Source: Klebsiella oxytoca NBRC 105695 (lineage in GTDB: Bacteria; Pseudomonadota; Gammaproteobacteria; Enterobacterales; Enterobacteriaceae). From it: a stretch of DNA of 64,000 nucleotides. Position numbers and translations under genes: made by a program. The stretch is from the NCBI RefSeq assembly GCF_001598695.1, contig NZ_BCZK01000009.1, positions 124,001 to 188,000 of the forward strand. The letters run 5' to 3'. Under the pieces are notes generated by a model. It did not search any database and was not told the origin of the DNA. It saw only the letters and a list, made by a program, of their open reading frames with translations. Of the stretch, positions 47,546-56,525 are shown piece after piece. The first letter of the stretch is position 1, and each line of letters starts with the position of its first letter.

Positions 47546-48119
47546 GAACACTATAGAAGACAACCTGAACCAGCGCATCAGCGCACGCATCCGTATTGAG
47601 CGGGAATCTCGCGGCTGGTCGCTGAGCGAACTGGCGGATCGGGCGGGCGCGTCCCGGGCGATGATCCACAAGATCGAGCGCGGCGAAAGCAGCCCGACGG
47701 CCTCTATGCTTGGGCGGCTTTCCGGCGCCTTTGGCATCAGTATGTCGACGCTGATCGCCCGCGCCGAGATGCAGGAAGGCAAGCTGCTGCGGTTGGCTAA
47801 TCAGCCGGTGTGGCACGACCCGCAGAGCCACTATCTGCGTCGTCACGTGTCGCCGCGTAGCGATTTGCCTATCGATCTGGTGCAGGTGGAGCTGCCCGGG
47901 GGCAGCGATATTCCGATGCCGGCGGCTTCTTATGCTCTGGCGCGACAGCTTATCTGGCTGCAGCAGGGCGAGCTGGTGTTTATCGAAGGCACTACGCGCC
48001 ACGAAATGCAGGCGGGGGATTGTCTGGAGCTCGGGCCGCCGAACGACTGCCGCTTCATTAATGAAACCACGCAGCCCTGCGTCTATCTGGTCGTCCGGCT
48101 CAATCAATCTGCCTCATAA
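47544..48119 (+). CDS. XRE-family regulator with cupin domain
   Basis: A 191-residue repressor-like protein: N-terminal XRE helix-turn-helix (ESRGWSLSELADRAGASRAMIHKIERGESSPTASMLGRLSGAFG) and a C-terminal cupin (VELPGGSDIPMP...GELVFIEGTTRHEMQAGDCLELGPPNDC). The architecture is the same as SutR. No ribosome site precedes the ATG at 47544, and the next in-frame ATG is inside the DNA-binding domain, so this start must be right. It probably represses itself and mnaT-ydcZ through the shared motif. curA follows 65 bases later and may be co-transcribed. Confidence 0.9.
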   Translation: MNTIEDNLNQRISARIRIERESRGWSLSELADRAGASRAMIHKIERGESSPTASMLGRLSGAFGISMSTLIARAEMQEGKLLRLANQPVWHDPQSHYLRRHVSPRSDLPIDLVQVELPGGSDIPMPAASYALARQLIWLQQGELVFIEGTTRHEMQAGDCLELGPPNDCRFINETTQPCVYLVVRLNQSAS

Positions 48120-48184
48120 TGTCAATGCGCGCTGACGGGAAAGCAGCTAGCCTCAATACAGACTTGTCAAAAGAGGAGTTTGTT

Positions 48185-49222
48185 ATGGCTTTTAATCCGC
48201 AACGCCACCGCCGCTGGCTGCTGGCATCCCGTCCGCACGGCGAGCCGACCGGGGAGAACTTCCGCCTGGAAGAGGGTGAGGTCGCTTCTCCTGGGCCGGG
48301 GCAGCTGCTGCTGCGCACCGTCTTTCTGTCATTAGATCCCTATATGCGCGGGCGGATGAGCGACGCGCCTTCCTACTCGCCGCCGGTCGCCATTGGCGCG
48401 GTGATGGTGGGCGGCACCGTAAGCCGCGTTGTAACGTCGAACCATGCTGATTATCAGCCCGGCGATTGGGTGCTGGGCTACGGCGGCTGGCAGGATTATG
48501 AGATTTCCGATGGCAGCGGGCTGGTGAAGCTGGGCGATAACCCGGAACACCCCTCCTGGGCGCTGGGTATCCTCGGTATGCCGGGCTTTACCGCCTACAT
48601 GGGACTGCTCGATATCGGCCAGCCAAAAGCGGGCGAGACGCTGGTGGTAGCCGCCGCCACCGGGCCGGTCGGCGCCACGGTCGGCCAGATAGCGAAGCTG
48701 AAAGGATGCCGTACGGTAGGCATTGCGGGCGGCAGCGAGAAGTGCCGTTATGCGGTAGAGACGCTGGGTTTCGACGTCTGTATCGATCACCGCGCGCCCG
48801 ATTTTGCCGTTAAGCTGTTAGAAGCGTGCCCGCAGGGCATCGATATCTACTATGAGAACGTTGGCGGCAAAGTATTCGATGAAGTGCTGCCGCTGTTGAA
48901 CACATCGGCCCGCGTGCCGGTCTGCGGCCTGGTCAGCGGTTACAACGCTACCGCGCTGCCCGCTGGCCCGGATCGTTTACCGCTGCTGATGGCGACGATC
49001 CTCAAAAAACGCATTCGGATGCAGGGCTTTATCATCGGCCAGGATTACGGTCACCGGATTGCGGAGTTCCAGCAGGAGATGGGGCGCTGGGTGCAGGCAG
49101 GGAAAATCAAATACCGCGAGCAGGTCGTTGACGGCCTGGAGAACGCGCCGCAGGCGCTCATCGGCCTGCTGAAGGGTGAGAACTTCGGTAAGGTCGTGGT
49201 TCGCGTCTCTCCTGACGAGTAA
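48185..49222 (+). CDS. curA: CurA (YncB), NADPH-dependent curcumin/alkenal reductase
   Basis: A 345-residue medium-chain reductase without zinc, the same length as E. coli CurA, which reduces the double bonds of curcumin and dihydrocurcumin. The NADPH fold motif is AAATGPVGATVGQIAKLKGC, and YYENVGGKVFDEVLPLLN and the C-terminal GLENAPQALIGLLKGENFGKVVVRV match. GAGGAG precedes the ATG at 48185; the frame opens at 48119 but that part is not coding. Convergent with rihA over a clear terminator. Confidence 0.95.
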   Translation: MAFNPQRHRRWLLASRPHGEPTGENFRLEEGEVASPGPGQLLLRTVFLSLDPYMRGRMSDAPSYSPPVAIGAVMVGGTVSRVVTSNHADYQPGDWVLGYGGWQDYEISDGSGLVKLGDNPEHPSWALGILGMPGFTAYMGLLDIGQPKAGETLVVAAATGPVGATVGQIAKLKGCRTVGIAGGSEKCRYAVETLGFDVCIDHRAPDFAVKLLEACPQGIDIYYENVGGKVFDEVLPLLNTSARVPVCGLVSGYNATALPAGPDRLPLLMATILKKRIRMQGFIIGQDYGHRIAEFQQEMGRWVQAGKIKYREQVVDGLENAPQALIGLLKGENFGKVVVRVSPDE

Positions 49223-49230
49223 TCATGTAC

Positions 49231-49253
49231 CCGGCAGGCGTGGCGCCTGCCGG
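49231..49253. terminator. Terminator between curA and rihA
   Basis: CCGGCAGGCG-TGG-CGCCTGCCGG, ten perfect pairs between convergent genes. Confidence 0.8.
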
Positions 49254-49265
49254 ATAGTTTGACCA

Positions 49266-50201
49266 TCAGGCGTAAAACGCCAGCCGCTCGGCCAGCAGAT
49301 CGACAAAGGCCCGGCGATCGATGTCGAGCATCACCGTCGTATTTGGCGTCTTGCCGGTCAGGTTGTAGAAATCGACCACCGTCATTCCCTGCGTATATTT
49401 CCCCTGCGTTTCCACGCCGACCCAGCGTTCAACGGTGGTAAACATCTCCGGCTTCAGCAGCCAGGCAATGGTGCAAGGATCGTGCAGCGGAGCGCCGACA
49501 AAACCCCATTTTTCATCCTTATGGTACTCAAGGAAAAAGTCGAGTAGTTCGGCGACGATAGTGGATATCGGATTGCCGATACGGCGGAAACGCTCGATAT
49601 CTTCGACGTGGATTTGCGCTTTGTGGGTGACATCCAGCCCGGCCATCACCACCGGGATCCCGGACTGGAAAACGATCTCTGCCGCTTCCGGGTCGACGTA
49701 GATATTAAACTCGACCGCCGGCTGCCAGTTACCCAGCACCATGGCGCCGCCCATCATCACGATGCGGGCAATTTTGCTATGCAGTTCAGGGTGGCTGTTG
49801 AGCAACAGGGCGACGTTGGTTTGCGGACCGGTAGCGACGATCGTAACCGGCCCGGCGCTTTCGCGCAGCGTTTTCGCCATTAGCTCGACGGCGGTGCAGG
49901 CCTGCGCGGCAAAGCCTGGCTCCGGCAGTGCCGGGCCGTCAAGCCCACTCTCGCCATGCACGTTATCGGCGATAATCAGCTCCCGCATCAGCGGCTTAAG
50001 CGCGCCGCCGGCGACCGGAATATCCGGGCGCTTAAGCAGGGTGAGCATCCGCAAGACGTTGCGCAGCGTTTTTTCCGGTGTCTGGTTTCCGGCGGAGGAG
50101 GTGACGGCTTTCACATCGAGTTCGGGTGAGGCGAGGGCAAGAACGAGGGCGATCGCGTCGTCGTGACCCGGATCGCAATCGATAATCACTGGCAGTGCCA
50201 T
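49266..50201 (-). CDS. rihA: Pyrimidine-specific ribonucleoside hydrolase RihA
   Basis: A 311-residue nucleoside hydrolase, the same length as E. coli RihA and nearly identical in most stretches. It splits cytidine and uridine to base and ribose. The calcium-binding aspartates are in the opening [11 protein letters not shown], and the [22 protein letters not shown] and [11 protein letters not shown] blocks complete the site. An AAGGAG site precedes the ATG. In E. coli rihA is near gltIJKL, far from curA, so this is a different location. Confidence 0.95.
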   Translation of the reverse strand: MALPVIIDCDPGHDDAIALVLALASPELDVKAVTSSAGNQTPEKTLRNVLRMLTLLKRPDIPVAGGALKPLMRELIIADNVHGESGLDGPALPEPGFAAQACTAVELMAKTLRESAGPVTIVATGPQTNVALLLNSHPELHSKIARIVMMGGAMVLGNWQPAVEFNIYVDPEAAEIVFQSGIPVVMAGLDVTHKAQIHVEDIERFRRIGNPISTIVAELLDFFLEYHKDEKWGFVGAPLHDPCTIAWLLKPEMFTTVERWVGVETQGKYTQGMTVVDFYNLTGKTPNTTVMLDIDRRAFVDLLAERLAFYA

Positions 50202-50400
50202 GGCAGCTCCTTGTTGGCGTTATTTTGTGACAAGGGTAACGCCGCAAAGCGCTATAGACGAGGCTTAACGCAGGATAGTGTGATGGTGTGCACGAATGGT
50301 TGCCGATATTTTGGGCTCTCTCGCCAGGACGGATGCGCGATCTGTGCGCAATCAGGGCGTAGCCATGCGGTGGTGCAAGAAGTCGCTTCACGCGGTGGCG

Positions 50401-50406
50401 TATAAT
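50401..50406 (+). promoter_or_regulatory. -10 element for the yiiS-like gene
   Basis: A consensus TATAAT about 90 bases before the start codon; no clear -35 at the right spacing, so an activator may be needed. The rest of the 290-base gap after rihA has no gene that I can see. Confidence 0.4.
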
Positions 50407-50494
50407 GATAAAACGACTCAACCATACGAATATTATTGGTTTGCTTTCCGCAAATGGATTCTTATTCTAAAGAAAATTTCACGAGGTAACCGCA

Positions 50495-50794
50495 ATGAAA
50501 GATGTTGTAGATAAATGCAGTACCAAAGGCTGTGCCATCGATGTAGGTTCGATTATTGATAATGAGGACTGCGTATGGCGAGTTGAGAAAAACTTCGCCA
50601 GCCGCGAAGAGGCTGAGTCCACCCTGGCGGCCGTTCGCCAACGTGCCGAAGCCGCCGCACCCGCCAGCGAGCCGCCGCAGGTTGACTATACCATTGAGAC
50701 CGCCGGTGATGAGGTTAAGCTTGAGGCTTCAATTGCCTTCTCCTGCCAGGCGGAGAAGATTATCTTCGAATTGTCCTTAAGAAACCTGATTTAA
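50495..50794 (+). CDS. YiiS-like protein (DUF406)
   Basis: A 99-residue cytosolic protein of the DUF406 family. The opening MKDVVDKCSTKGCAID is the same as in E. coli YiiS, and the end FSCQAEKIIFELSLRNL also matches, with a variable alanine/proline-rich middle. E. coli has YiiS and the shorter YfcZ; both functions are unknown. The two early cysteines and the one in FSCQAE are conserved. GAGGT lies before the ATG. E. coli yiiS is elsewhere, next to uspD. Confidence 0.85.
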   Translation: MKDVVDKCSTKGCAIDVGSIIDNEDCVWRVEKNFASREEAESTLAAVRQRAEAAAPASEPPQVDYTIETAGDEVKLEASIAFSCQAEKIIFELSLRNLI

Positions 50795-50818
50795 CGTCAG
50801 TAAGCCGCCACAGCTAAT

Positions 50819-50852
50819 CCTCAAGGGGATCATGCAAGCGATCCCCTTGAGG
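50819..50852. terminator. Hairpin between convergent yiiS-like gene and pqqU
   Basis: CCTCAAGGGGATC (50819-50831), eight-base loop, GATCCCCTTGAGG (50840-50852): a 13-bp perfect stem. The T run is poor on both sides. Confidence 0.65.
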
Positions 50853-50867
50853 TTCAGCGGTTAAGGG

Positions 50868-52979
50868 TTACTCAAATCGCCATGCCAGATTGAGCCCAAT
50901 GCCGTAGTTGCGGCCCGGCGCCGGTTCGTAGTAGCGTCCATTGGATTCGTTAACGATAACCGAACCGGCGTAGCGGCGGTCAAACAGGTTATCGACGCGG
51001 CCAAACAGATCCATATCCATCTTGCCGTAGCTCCATTTATAGCCGGTCGTCAGGCCGACGACTGTCCAGGACGGCGCTTTGGCGGTGTTCTCATCGTTAG
51101 CCATAATATCGCTCAGATAGCGAATATCGCTGCCCGCGTACCAGCCTTTTTCGGGCTGGTAGCCGAAGGAGGCGTAGCCCATGTTACGGGCGATCCCCGG
51201 AATACGATTGCCTTTACAGCTGGCATCGTCGCAGACGTTGGTACGATAGGTCGCATCCAGCCAGGTCCAGGCCGCTTTTAAACGCCAGCTCTCGCCAAAC
51301 TGCTGATCCAGCCCCAGTTCCATCCCCTGGCGACGGGTTTTCCCGGCGTTTTTGTAGCTGGTACGGCCCCCGCTGCTGGCATCGACAACAATCTCATTGT
51401 CGGTGTCGGTCTGGAACAGCGCGGCAGTTAACAGGCCATTGCCGATTCGCGCCTTACTGCCAATTTCAACCGTTTCGTTGGTCGACGGCTGCAGGCCAAA
51501 ATTCAGCCCGCCCTGGTCGCCGGAGCGATAGGAAAGCTCATTGATCGTCGGCGTTTCGAAACCGCGACCGGCGGAGACGTAGACATTCCAGGCGTCGGTT
51601 ACCGCATATTTCAGCGAGCCTGCCGGCAGCCATTTATGATAGCTGGCTTCGCCGCTGTCATCGCCGTTGCCCGGCGTAATGTAATAATCGTTGGAATCGA
51701 ACCAGACTGAGCTATAGCGCACGCCGGCGTCCAGAGAGAGCTTCTCGGTGAGCTGCCACTGGGTTTGCAGATAAGGGTCAAGGTTCCACATCAGGTTGCG
51801 CTCGTTGCGGCGCAGGTCGCCTTTCTCCCCGTACTGCGGCGCGCCGTTGTTCATGACAAAGTTTTCGTAACCCTTGCGACGTTCGCTCATGGTCTCGTAG
51901 TCGAGACCGGTGGTAAAGGTGACCGGCACCAGAAGCTCGCCACGGTGCGTCCAGCGGGTATCAATGCCCTGATAGTGACGCGTCAGGTCGATCACGCCGC
52001 CCGCATGGGTGGGTTTGAGCTGCGGCGCACGCGGGATCGACTGATATTGCGTGGTCTCACGCTCGCCGGCATACATCATCACGCTCAGATCGTCCTGCTC
52101 GCTCAGCTGTCGCTCGTAGCGTAAACCGGCCTGGGTCTGTTTGATGGTTTTACGGGTATTGTACTCATCGCCTCTCGGCGACTGGCGCGGATTGTTTTGC
52201 CATTCGTCATAGCTCAGGCCGCCCGCGTCATTAGCTTTAATATCCACGCTGTTAAACAGCAGGGTCAGCTTACTGACGTCATTGATGCGCACGCCGAGCT
52301 TCGCGTTGGCGAGATTCTTACGCGCGCCGCTATGGTCGCGGGAGCCATGGGTGGTGAAGCGGTTGGTGGAGACCACATAGTCGACATCGCCCGCATGGGT
52401 GCCGTCGCCGACCGCGCCGGTTGCTTTCATGCCGTAATGCCAGGTACCGAAGCTGCCATAATAGCTGCTGGCTTCGAGAGTTGGCGGCTGGGCGCCGGTC
52501 TGGCTGGTAGCGTTGATCACCCCGCCGGAGGAGTTACCGTACAGGGCGGAAAACGGTCCGCGCAGCACTTCAAGCGAATCGAGGCTGCCAATATCAATAT
52601 TCGAGGTTTGCCCCTGGCCGTCGGGCATGGTGGCCGGGATGCCATCGACGTAAATGCGCAGCCCGCGCACCCCGTAGGTGGAGCGAGAGCCAAAGCCGCG
52701 AATTGAAAGCTGCAGATCCTGCGCGTAGTTCTGGCGGTTTTGCACCTGTAGTCCCGGTACCGCGCCCAGCGACTCGGAGAGGTTAACCCGCGGCGCAGCC
52801 TGGCGCATCTCATCGCCGTTAACCACGCTGACGGCGGCGGGGGTATCGAGTTCAGAGACTGCCGACGGCGCGGCGGTAACTACCATGGTCTGTTCAGCGG
52901 CGATAGCGGTTGGCGCAGCGGATACCAGCGGTAAAAGCAGAGCGGGGAGCGCGACGGCGCGCACGGAAAGGATTTTCAT
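50868..52979 (-). CDS. pqqU: PqqU (YncD), TonB-dependent outer-membrane receptor for PQQ
   Basis: A 703-residue receptor; E. coli YncD, now PqqU, takes up pyrroloquinoline quinone. It has a signal peptide (to about 28), a TonB-box-like TMVVTA at 31-36, a plug domain (ESLGAVPGLQVQNRQNYAQDLQLSIRGFGSRSTYGVRGLRIYVDGIP) and a 22-strand barrel with terminal aromatic (AWRFE, penultimate Phe). The start is the ATG at 52979; a TTG one codon earlier is in frame. It is divergent from yncE, with a Fur-like box between them. A PQQ-using dehydrogenase is encoded at 2.4 kb of the same window. Confidence 0.92.
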   Translation of the reverse strand: MKILSVRAVALPALLLPLVSAAPTAIAAEQTMVVTAAPSAVSELDTPAAVSVVNGDEMRQAAPRVNLSESLGAVPGLQVQNRQNYAQDLQLSIRGFGSRSTYGVRGLRIYVDGIPATMPDGQGQTSNIDIGSLDSLEVLRGPFSALYGNSSGGVINATSQTGAQPPTLEASSYYGSFGTWHYGMKATGAVGDGTHAGDVDYVVSTNRFTTHGSRDHSGARKNLANAKLGVRINDVSKLTLLFNSVDIKANDAGGLSYDEWQNNPRQSPRGDEYNTRKTIKQTQAGLRYERQLSEQDDLSVMMYAGERETTQYQSIPRAPQLKPTHAGGVIDLTRHYQGIDTRWTHRGELLVPVTFTTGLDYETMSERRKGYENFVMNNGAPQYGEKGDLRRNERNLMWNLDPYLQTQWQLTEKLSLDAGVRYSSVWFDSNDYYITPGNGDDSGEASYHKWLPAGSLKYAVTDAWNVYVSAGRGFETPTINELSYRSGDQGGLNFGLQPSTNETVEIGSKARIGNGLLTAALFQTDTDNEIVVDASSGGRTSYKNAGKTRRQGMELGLDQQFGESWRLKAAWTWLDATYRTNVCDDASCKGNRIPGIARNMGYASFGYQPEKGWYAGSDIRYLSDIMANDENTAKAPSWTVVGLTTGYKWSYGKMDMDLFGRVDNLFDRRYAGSVIVNESNGRYYEPAPGRNYGIGLNLAWRFE

Positions 52980-53136
52980 CAACGTTACTCACAAAACGAA
53001 CCAAACGGAACATATGTATATATGTTAGCTCTTTTGTAAATTTTTTGAAAAGACTTAACAGGATTTGAGTTAACAAATAGCAAGAATTGCGTGATGCTCA
53101 GGACACAACTGGTAATTAACGCTCCACATTGCGATA

Positions 53137-53155
53137 AATAATGATTACTATTCGC
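53137..53155. promoter_or_regulatory. Fur-like box between pqqU and yncE
   Basis: AATAATGATTACTATTCGC matches 13 of 19 bases of the Fur consensus GATAATGATAATCATTATC. It lies in the divergent gap about 90 bases before yncE, which is iron-repressed in E. coli. Confidence 0.6.
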
Positions 53156-53242
53156 ATTCCAGAGAATAGCGCAAAGCGATGATTTTGCGCCCCGGAAGCA
53201 CTGTCGAGCAGGCATATATTTGTTTTATCAAAGGGAGTCGTC

Positions 53243-54304
53243 ATGTCATTACGTCATCTGTCCGCGCCGCGTCTGCGCCGTTCACTGTTGTTAACTTCAT
53301 TACTGCTGGCGGGGAGCTTTAGCGCCCATGCGGCGGAAGAAATGCTGCGCAAAGCCGTCGGCAAGGGCGCATACGAAATGGCCTATAGCCAGCAGGAGAA
53401 CGCGCTGTGGGTGGCCACATCGCAAAGCCGTTCGCTGGATAAAGGCGGCATCGTTTACCGTCTCGATCCGACGACCCTCGAAGTGACCCAGATCATTCAT
53501 AACGACCTGAAACCCTTCGGCGCGACGATCAATAACGCCACCCAGACCCTGTGGTTTGGTAACACTACCGACAGCACCGTCACTGCCATTGATGCTAAAA
53601 CCGGTAAGGTAAAAGGGCGTCTGGTGCTCGACGCTCGTCAGCGCAGCGAAACCGTGCGCCCGCTGGCGCCGCGCGAGCTGGCGGTCAATGAGAAAACCAA
53701 TACCGTCTACATCACCGGCCTGGGTAAAGAGAGCGTGATTTGGGTTGTGGATGGCGACAAGCTGACGCTGAAAGACACTATCGCTAATACCGGCGCAATG
53801 GCGACCGGCCTGGCGGTGGACGCAGAAGCGAACCGCATCTATACCACCAACGCCGACGGCGAGCTGGTGACTATCGACAGTACCAGCAATAAGATCCTCT
53901 CGCGCAAGAAGTTGCAGGATGATGGCAAAGAGCACTTCTATCTGAATCTCAGCCTTGATACCGCCGGTCATCGCGCCTTTATCACCGACAGTAAACAGCC
54001 GGAAGTGCTGGTGGTCGATATTCGCGATGGCAAAGTGCTGGAGAAAATCGCCGCGCCGGAGTCCCTGGCCGTTCTGTTCAACCCGACGCGCAATGAAGTC
54101 TACGTGACGCACCGCAAAGCCGGGGAAGTGAGCGTGATCGATGGTAAGAGCTACAAGGTGGTCAAAACTTTCAAAACCCCGACCCACCCGAACAGCCTGA
54201 TGCTTTCCGCCGATGGCAAAACGCTGTACGTTAGCGTGAAGCAGGAATCGACGCGTCAGAAAGAGGCGACCCAGCCGGATGACGTTATCCGCATCGCGCT
54301 GTGA
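53243..54304 (+). CDS. yncE: YncE, exported beta-propeller protein
   Basis: A 353-residue periplasmic protein, the same length as E. coli YncE. It has a signal peptide (RRSLLLTSLLLAGSFSAHA, cut near 31) followed by a seven-bladed propeller of YVTN/PQQ-like repeats (for example NTVYITGLGKESVIWVVDGDKL, AFITDSKQPEVLVVDIRDGKV). The E. coli protein is induced by low iron and binds DNA in vitro; the role is unknown. GGGAG precedes the ATG. Confidence 0.94.
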   Translation: MSLRHLSAPRLRRSLLLTSLLLAGSFSAHAAEEMLRKAVGKGAYEMAYSQQENALWVATSQSRSLDKGGIVYRLDPTTLEVTQIIHNDLKPFGATINNATQTLWFGNTTDSTVTAIDAKTGKVKGRLVLDARQRSETVRPLAPRELAVNEKTNTVYITGLGKESVIWVVDGDKLTLKDTIANTGAMATGLAVDAEANRIYTTNADGELVTIDSTSNKILSRKKLQDDGKEHFYLNLSLDTAGHRAFITDSKQPEVLVVDIRDGKVLEKIAAPESLAVLFNPTRNEVYVTHRKAGEVSVIDGKSYKVVKTFKTPTHPNSLMLSADGKTLYVSVKQESTRQKEATQPDDVIRIAL

Positions 54305-54312
54305 TCTTCACG

Positions 54313-54330
54313 GGAGGGGGAAGCCCCTCC
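54313..54330 (+). terminator. Weak terminator-like hairpin after yncE
   Basis: GGAGGGG-GAAG-CCCCTCC right after the stop; no T run follows. Confidence 0.45.
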
Positions 54331-54343
54331 TGAAAGTCGTTCT

Positions 54344-54376
54344 GCCGGGCGGCGGTTTGCGTCTTACCCGGTCGGC
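54344..54376. repeat. REP-like element after yncE
   Basis: GCCGGGCGGCGGTTTGCG then TCTTACCCGGTCGGC: arms like those of classical REP units. A single copy. Confidence 0.45.
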
Positions 54377-54528
54377 ATAATCCCCGCCTGGTTCGTGCCT
54401 TACAGAAAATAGCGTCTTCACCGATATCACCCTCTGTTACAAACGCTTATTAGCCTGACAAATGTAATGGCTATAAACTTACCGCTTTCCTGCGCAAGCG
54501 GGACGGTGGCATTAATCCTGGAGATATG

Positions 54529-54750
54529 ATGAAAAGAACATTGATGGTCGTTTGCGCCGGCGCAATGCTGGCTTTGCTGGCAGGCTGTAGCTCAAACTAC
54601 GTGATGACGACGAAAAGCGGGCAAACCATTGTGACGCAGGGCAAACCGAAGCTGGATAAAGATACCGGCATGACCAGCTATACCGATGAGTCGGGCAATA
54701 AGCGCCAGATTAACAGCAGCGATGTTGCTCAGCTGGTGGAAGATAATTAA
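54529..54750 (+). CDS. YgdI/YgdR-family small lipoprotein (DUF903)
   Basis: A 73-residue lipoprotein: signal MKRTLMVVCAGAMLALLAGC (Cys20), then SSNYVMTTKSGQTIVTQGKPKLDKDTGMTSYTDESGNKRQINSSDVAQLVE, the DUF903 SH3-like domain of YgdI and YgdR. Function unknown. The second of two adjacent ATGs has the better distance from GGAG; using the first adds one residue. It is placed alone between yncE and the convergent ansP. Confidence 0.9.
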   Translation: MKRTLMVVCAGAMLALLAGCSSNYVMTTKSGQTIVTQGKPKLDKDTGMTSYTDESGNKRQINSSDVAQLVEDN

Positions 54751-54759
54751 GTTCTGCAG

Positions 54760-54789
54760 TTGCGGTTTGCCCCACCGGGCAAACCGCAA
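54760..54789. terminator. Bidirectional terminator between the DUF903 gene and ansP
   Basis: TTGCGGTTTGCCC-CACC-GGGCAAACCGCAA, a perfect 13-bp stem with a four-base loop, followed by AAAA (TTTT for ansP). Confidence 0.88.
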
Positions 54790-54799
54790 AAGGGACGAG

Positions 54800-56257
54800 T
54801 TACGGTTTTTCAATATCCGGCGCAGTGCTGTGAATATCATGCACGCGCTTGCGTACGCCAAACCAGCCGGCGACCAGCAAAACGGCAATCAGCGGAATCG
54901 AACCGATGGTATAAGTCCCATTCGGGTAATCGAAAGCCATTAATACCAGCACGCTCAGCAGGAATAGCAGGGTCAGCCAGGAAGTAAAAGGCGCTCCCGG
55001 CATCTTGAAGCTGACGTCTGCGGCCTTGCCTTCTTTGATCGCCTTGCGCAGGCGCATCTGGCACACCACAATAAATCCCCACGAGGCGATGATGCCCAGC
55101 GAAGCGACGTTGAGGACTATCTCAAACACCTGCGAAGGCACCAGGTAGTTGAGGAATACCCCAACGACATAGACGCCCAGCGTCGCCAGAATACCGGCAT
55201 ACGGCACGTGATGGCGGCTCATTTTCGACATAAATTTAGGCGCCGAACCGCCCATCGACATGGAGCGCAGAATACGCCCGGTGCAGTACAGTCCGGAGTT
55301 GAGGCTGGAGAGCGCGGCGGTTAATACCACAATATTCATCACGCTGCCGATATACGGCACGCCCAGCTTCGAGAAGAAGGTGACGAACGGACTCTGCCCG
55401 GCCTGATAGGCATTCCACGGTAGCAGCAGCACCAGCAGCAGCACCGAGCCAACGTAGAACAGACCAATACGCCAGATGACGCTGTTGATGGCGCGCGGCA
55501 CCATGGTCTGCGGATCTTTACACTCGCCGGCGGCGGTACCTACCAGTTCAATAGAAGCGAAGGCGAAAACCACGCCCTGAACCAGCACCAGCGCCGGGAG
55601 CAGGCCGTGCGGGAACAGACCGCCGTTATCGGTGATCAGATGGAAACCGGTGGCATTGCCATCCAGCGGCTTGCCGGTGCCAAGAAAAATAGTCCCGACC
55701 ACCAGAAACGCCACGATTGCCAGTACCTTGACCAGCGCGAACCAGAACTCCATCTCGGCGAACCATTTCACGCCGATCATATTCATGGTACCGACGATCG
55801 CCAGCGCGCCGAGGGCAAACACCCACTGCGGAACGTCGCCGAACGCGCCCCAGTAGTGCATATACAGCGCGACGGCGGTGATATCGACAATCCCGGTCAT
55901 CGCCCAGTTGATGAAGTACATCCAGCCCGCAACGTAAGCCGCTTTTTCGCCGAGGAACTCGCGGGCGTAGGAGACGAAGCTGCCGCTGGAAGGGCGATGA
56001 AGCACCAGCTCGCCAAGCGCGCGTAAAATAAAGAACGAGAAGAGGCCGCAGACCAGATAAACCAGCGCCAGCGCCGGTCCCGCCATCTGCAGGCGCGCGC
56101 CCGCGCCGAGGAACAGGCCGGTACCAATCGCGCCGCCGATGGCAATCATCTGCACCTGACGGTTGCCCATTGCCTTGTGGTAGCCGGACTCCTGCGAGTT
56201 TAGCCAGTGGCGTTTGGCAGCGTGCTGCTCCGCCACGCTAGAGTGTTTTGTATTCAT
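54800..56257 (-). CDS. ansP: L-asparagine permease AnsP
   Basis: A 485-residue amino-acid permease of the APC family with twelve membrane helices. AKRHWLNSQESGYHKAMGNRQVQMIAIGGAIGTGLFLGAG and most of the body are nearly identical to E. coli AnsP, which imports asparagine with protons. The C-terminal tail is about 15 residues shorter than in E. coli. ATG at 56257 gives the usual N-terminus (MNTKHSSVAEQHAAKRHWLN); in-frame starts up to 56344 have no ribosome site. Confidence 0.94.
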   Translation of the reverse strand: MNTKHSSVAEQHAAKRHWLNSQESGYHKAMGNRQVQMIAIGGAIGTGLFLGAGARLQMAGPALALVYLVCGLFSFFILRALGELVLHRPSSGSFVSYAREFLGEKAAYVAGWMYFINWAMTGIVDITAVALYMHYWGAFGDVPQWVFALGALAIVGTMNMIGVKWFAEMEFWFALVKVLAIVAFLVVGTIFLGTGKPLDGNATGFHLITDNGGLFPHGLLPALVLVQGVVFAFASIELVGTAAGECKDPQTMVPRAINSVIWRIGLFYVGSVLLLVLLLPWNAYQAGQSPFVTFFSKLGVPYIGSVMNIVVLTAALSSLNSGLYCTGRILRSMSMGGSAPKFMSKMSRHHVPYAGILATLGVYVVGVFLNYLVPSQVFEIVLNVASLGIIASWGFIVVCQMRLRKAIKEGKAADVSFKMPGAPFTSWLTLLFLLSVLVLMAFDYPNGTYTIGSIPLIAVLLVAGWFGVRKRVHDIHSTAPDIEKP

Positions 56258-56525
56258 TGATGTCGCTATTTTCCTGTCAATGTCCATGAAGTGGTTCGTG
56301 CTGCTGGCTCTCCCATCATTCTGATGAATGAGATAAGCGAGCATGGCGGAGAATCCTACACGTATCGGAAAATGGACGCACGTAAAAGATTTGTCGACAG
56401 CACTTGCTTAAATATCAATGAGATCGGCAGGTTTAAGTGCTTCCCCGGCACCCTGGAAATTTTGCTCAGCGTTTTAACGGTATTGCGCTATGCTTTTCCG
56501 CCCGCGTTTTGCCCGAGAGGCCACG

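Noticed and set aside
50163-50514. Plus-strand frames between rihA and the yiiS-like gene
   Set aside because: No ribosome sites; they overlap the rihA 5' region and the promoter of the next gene.
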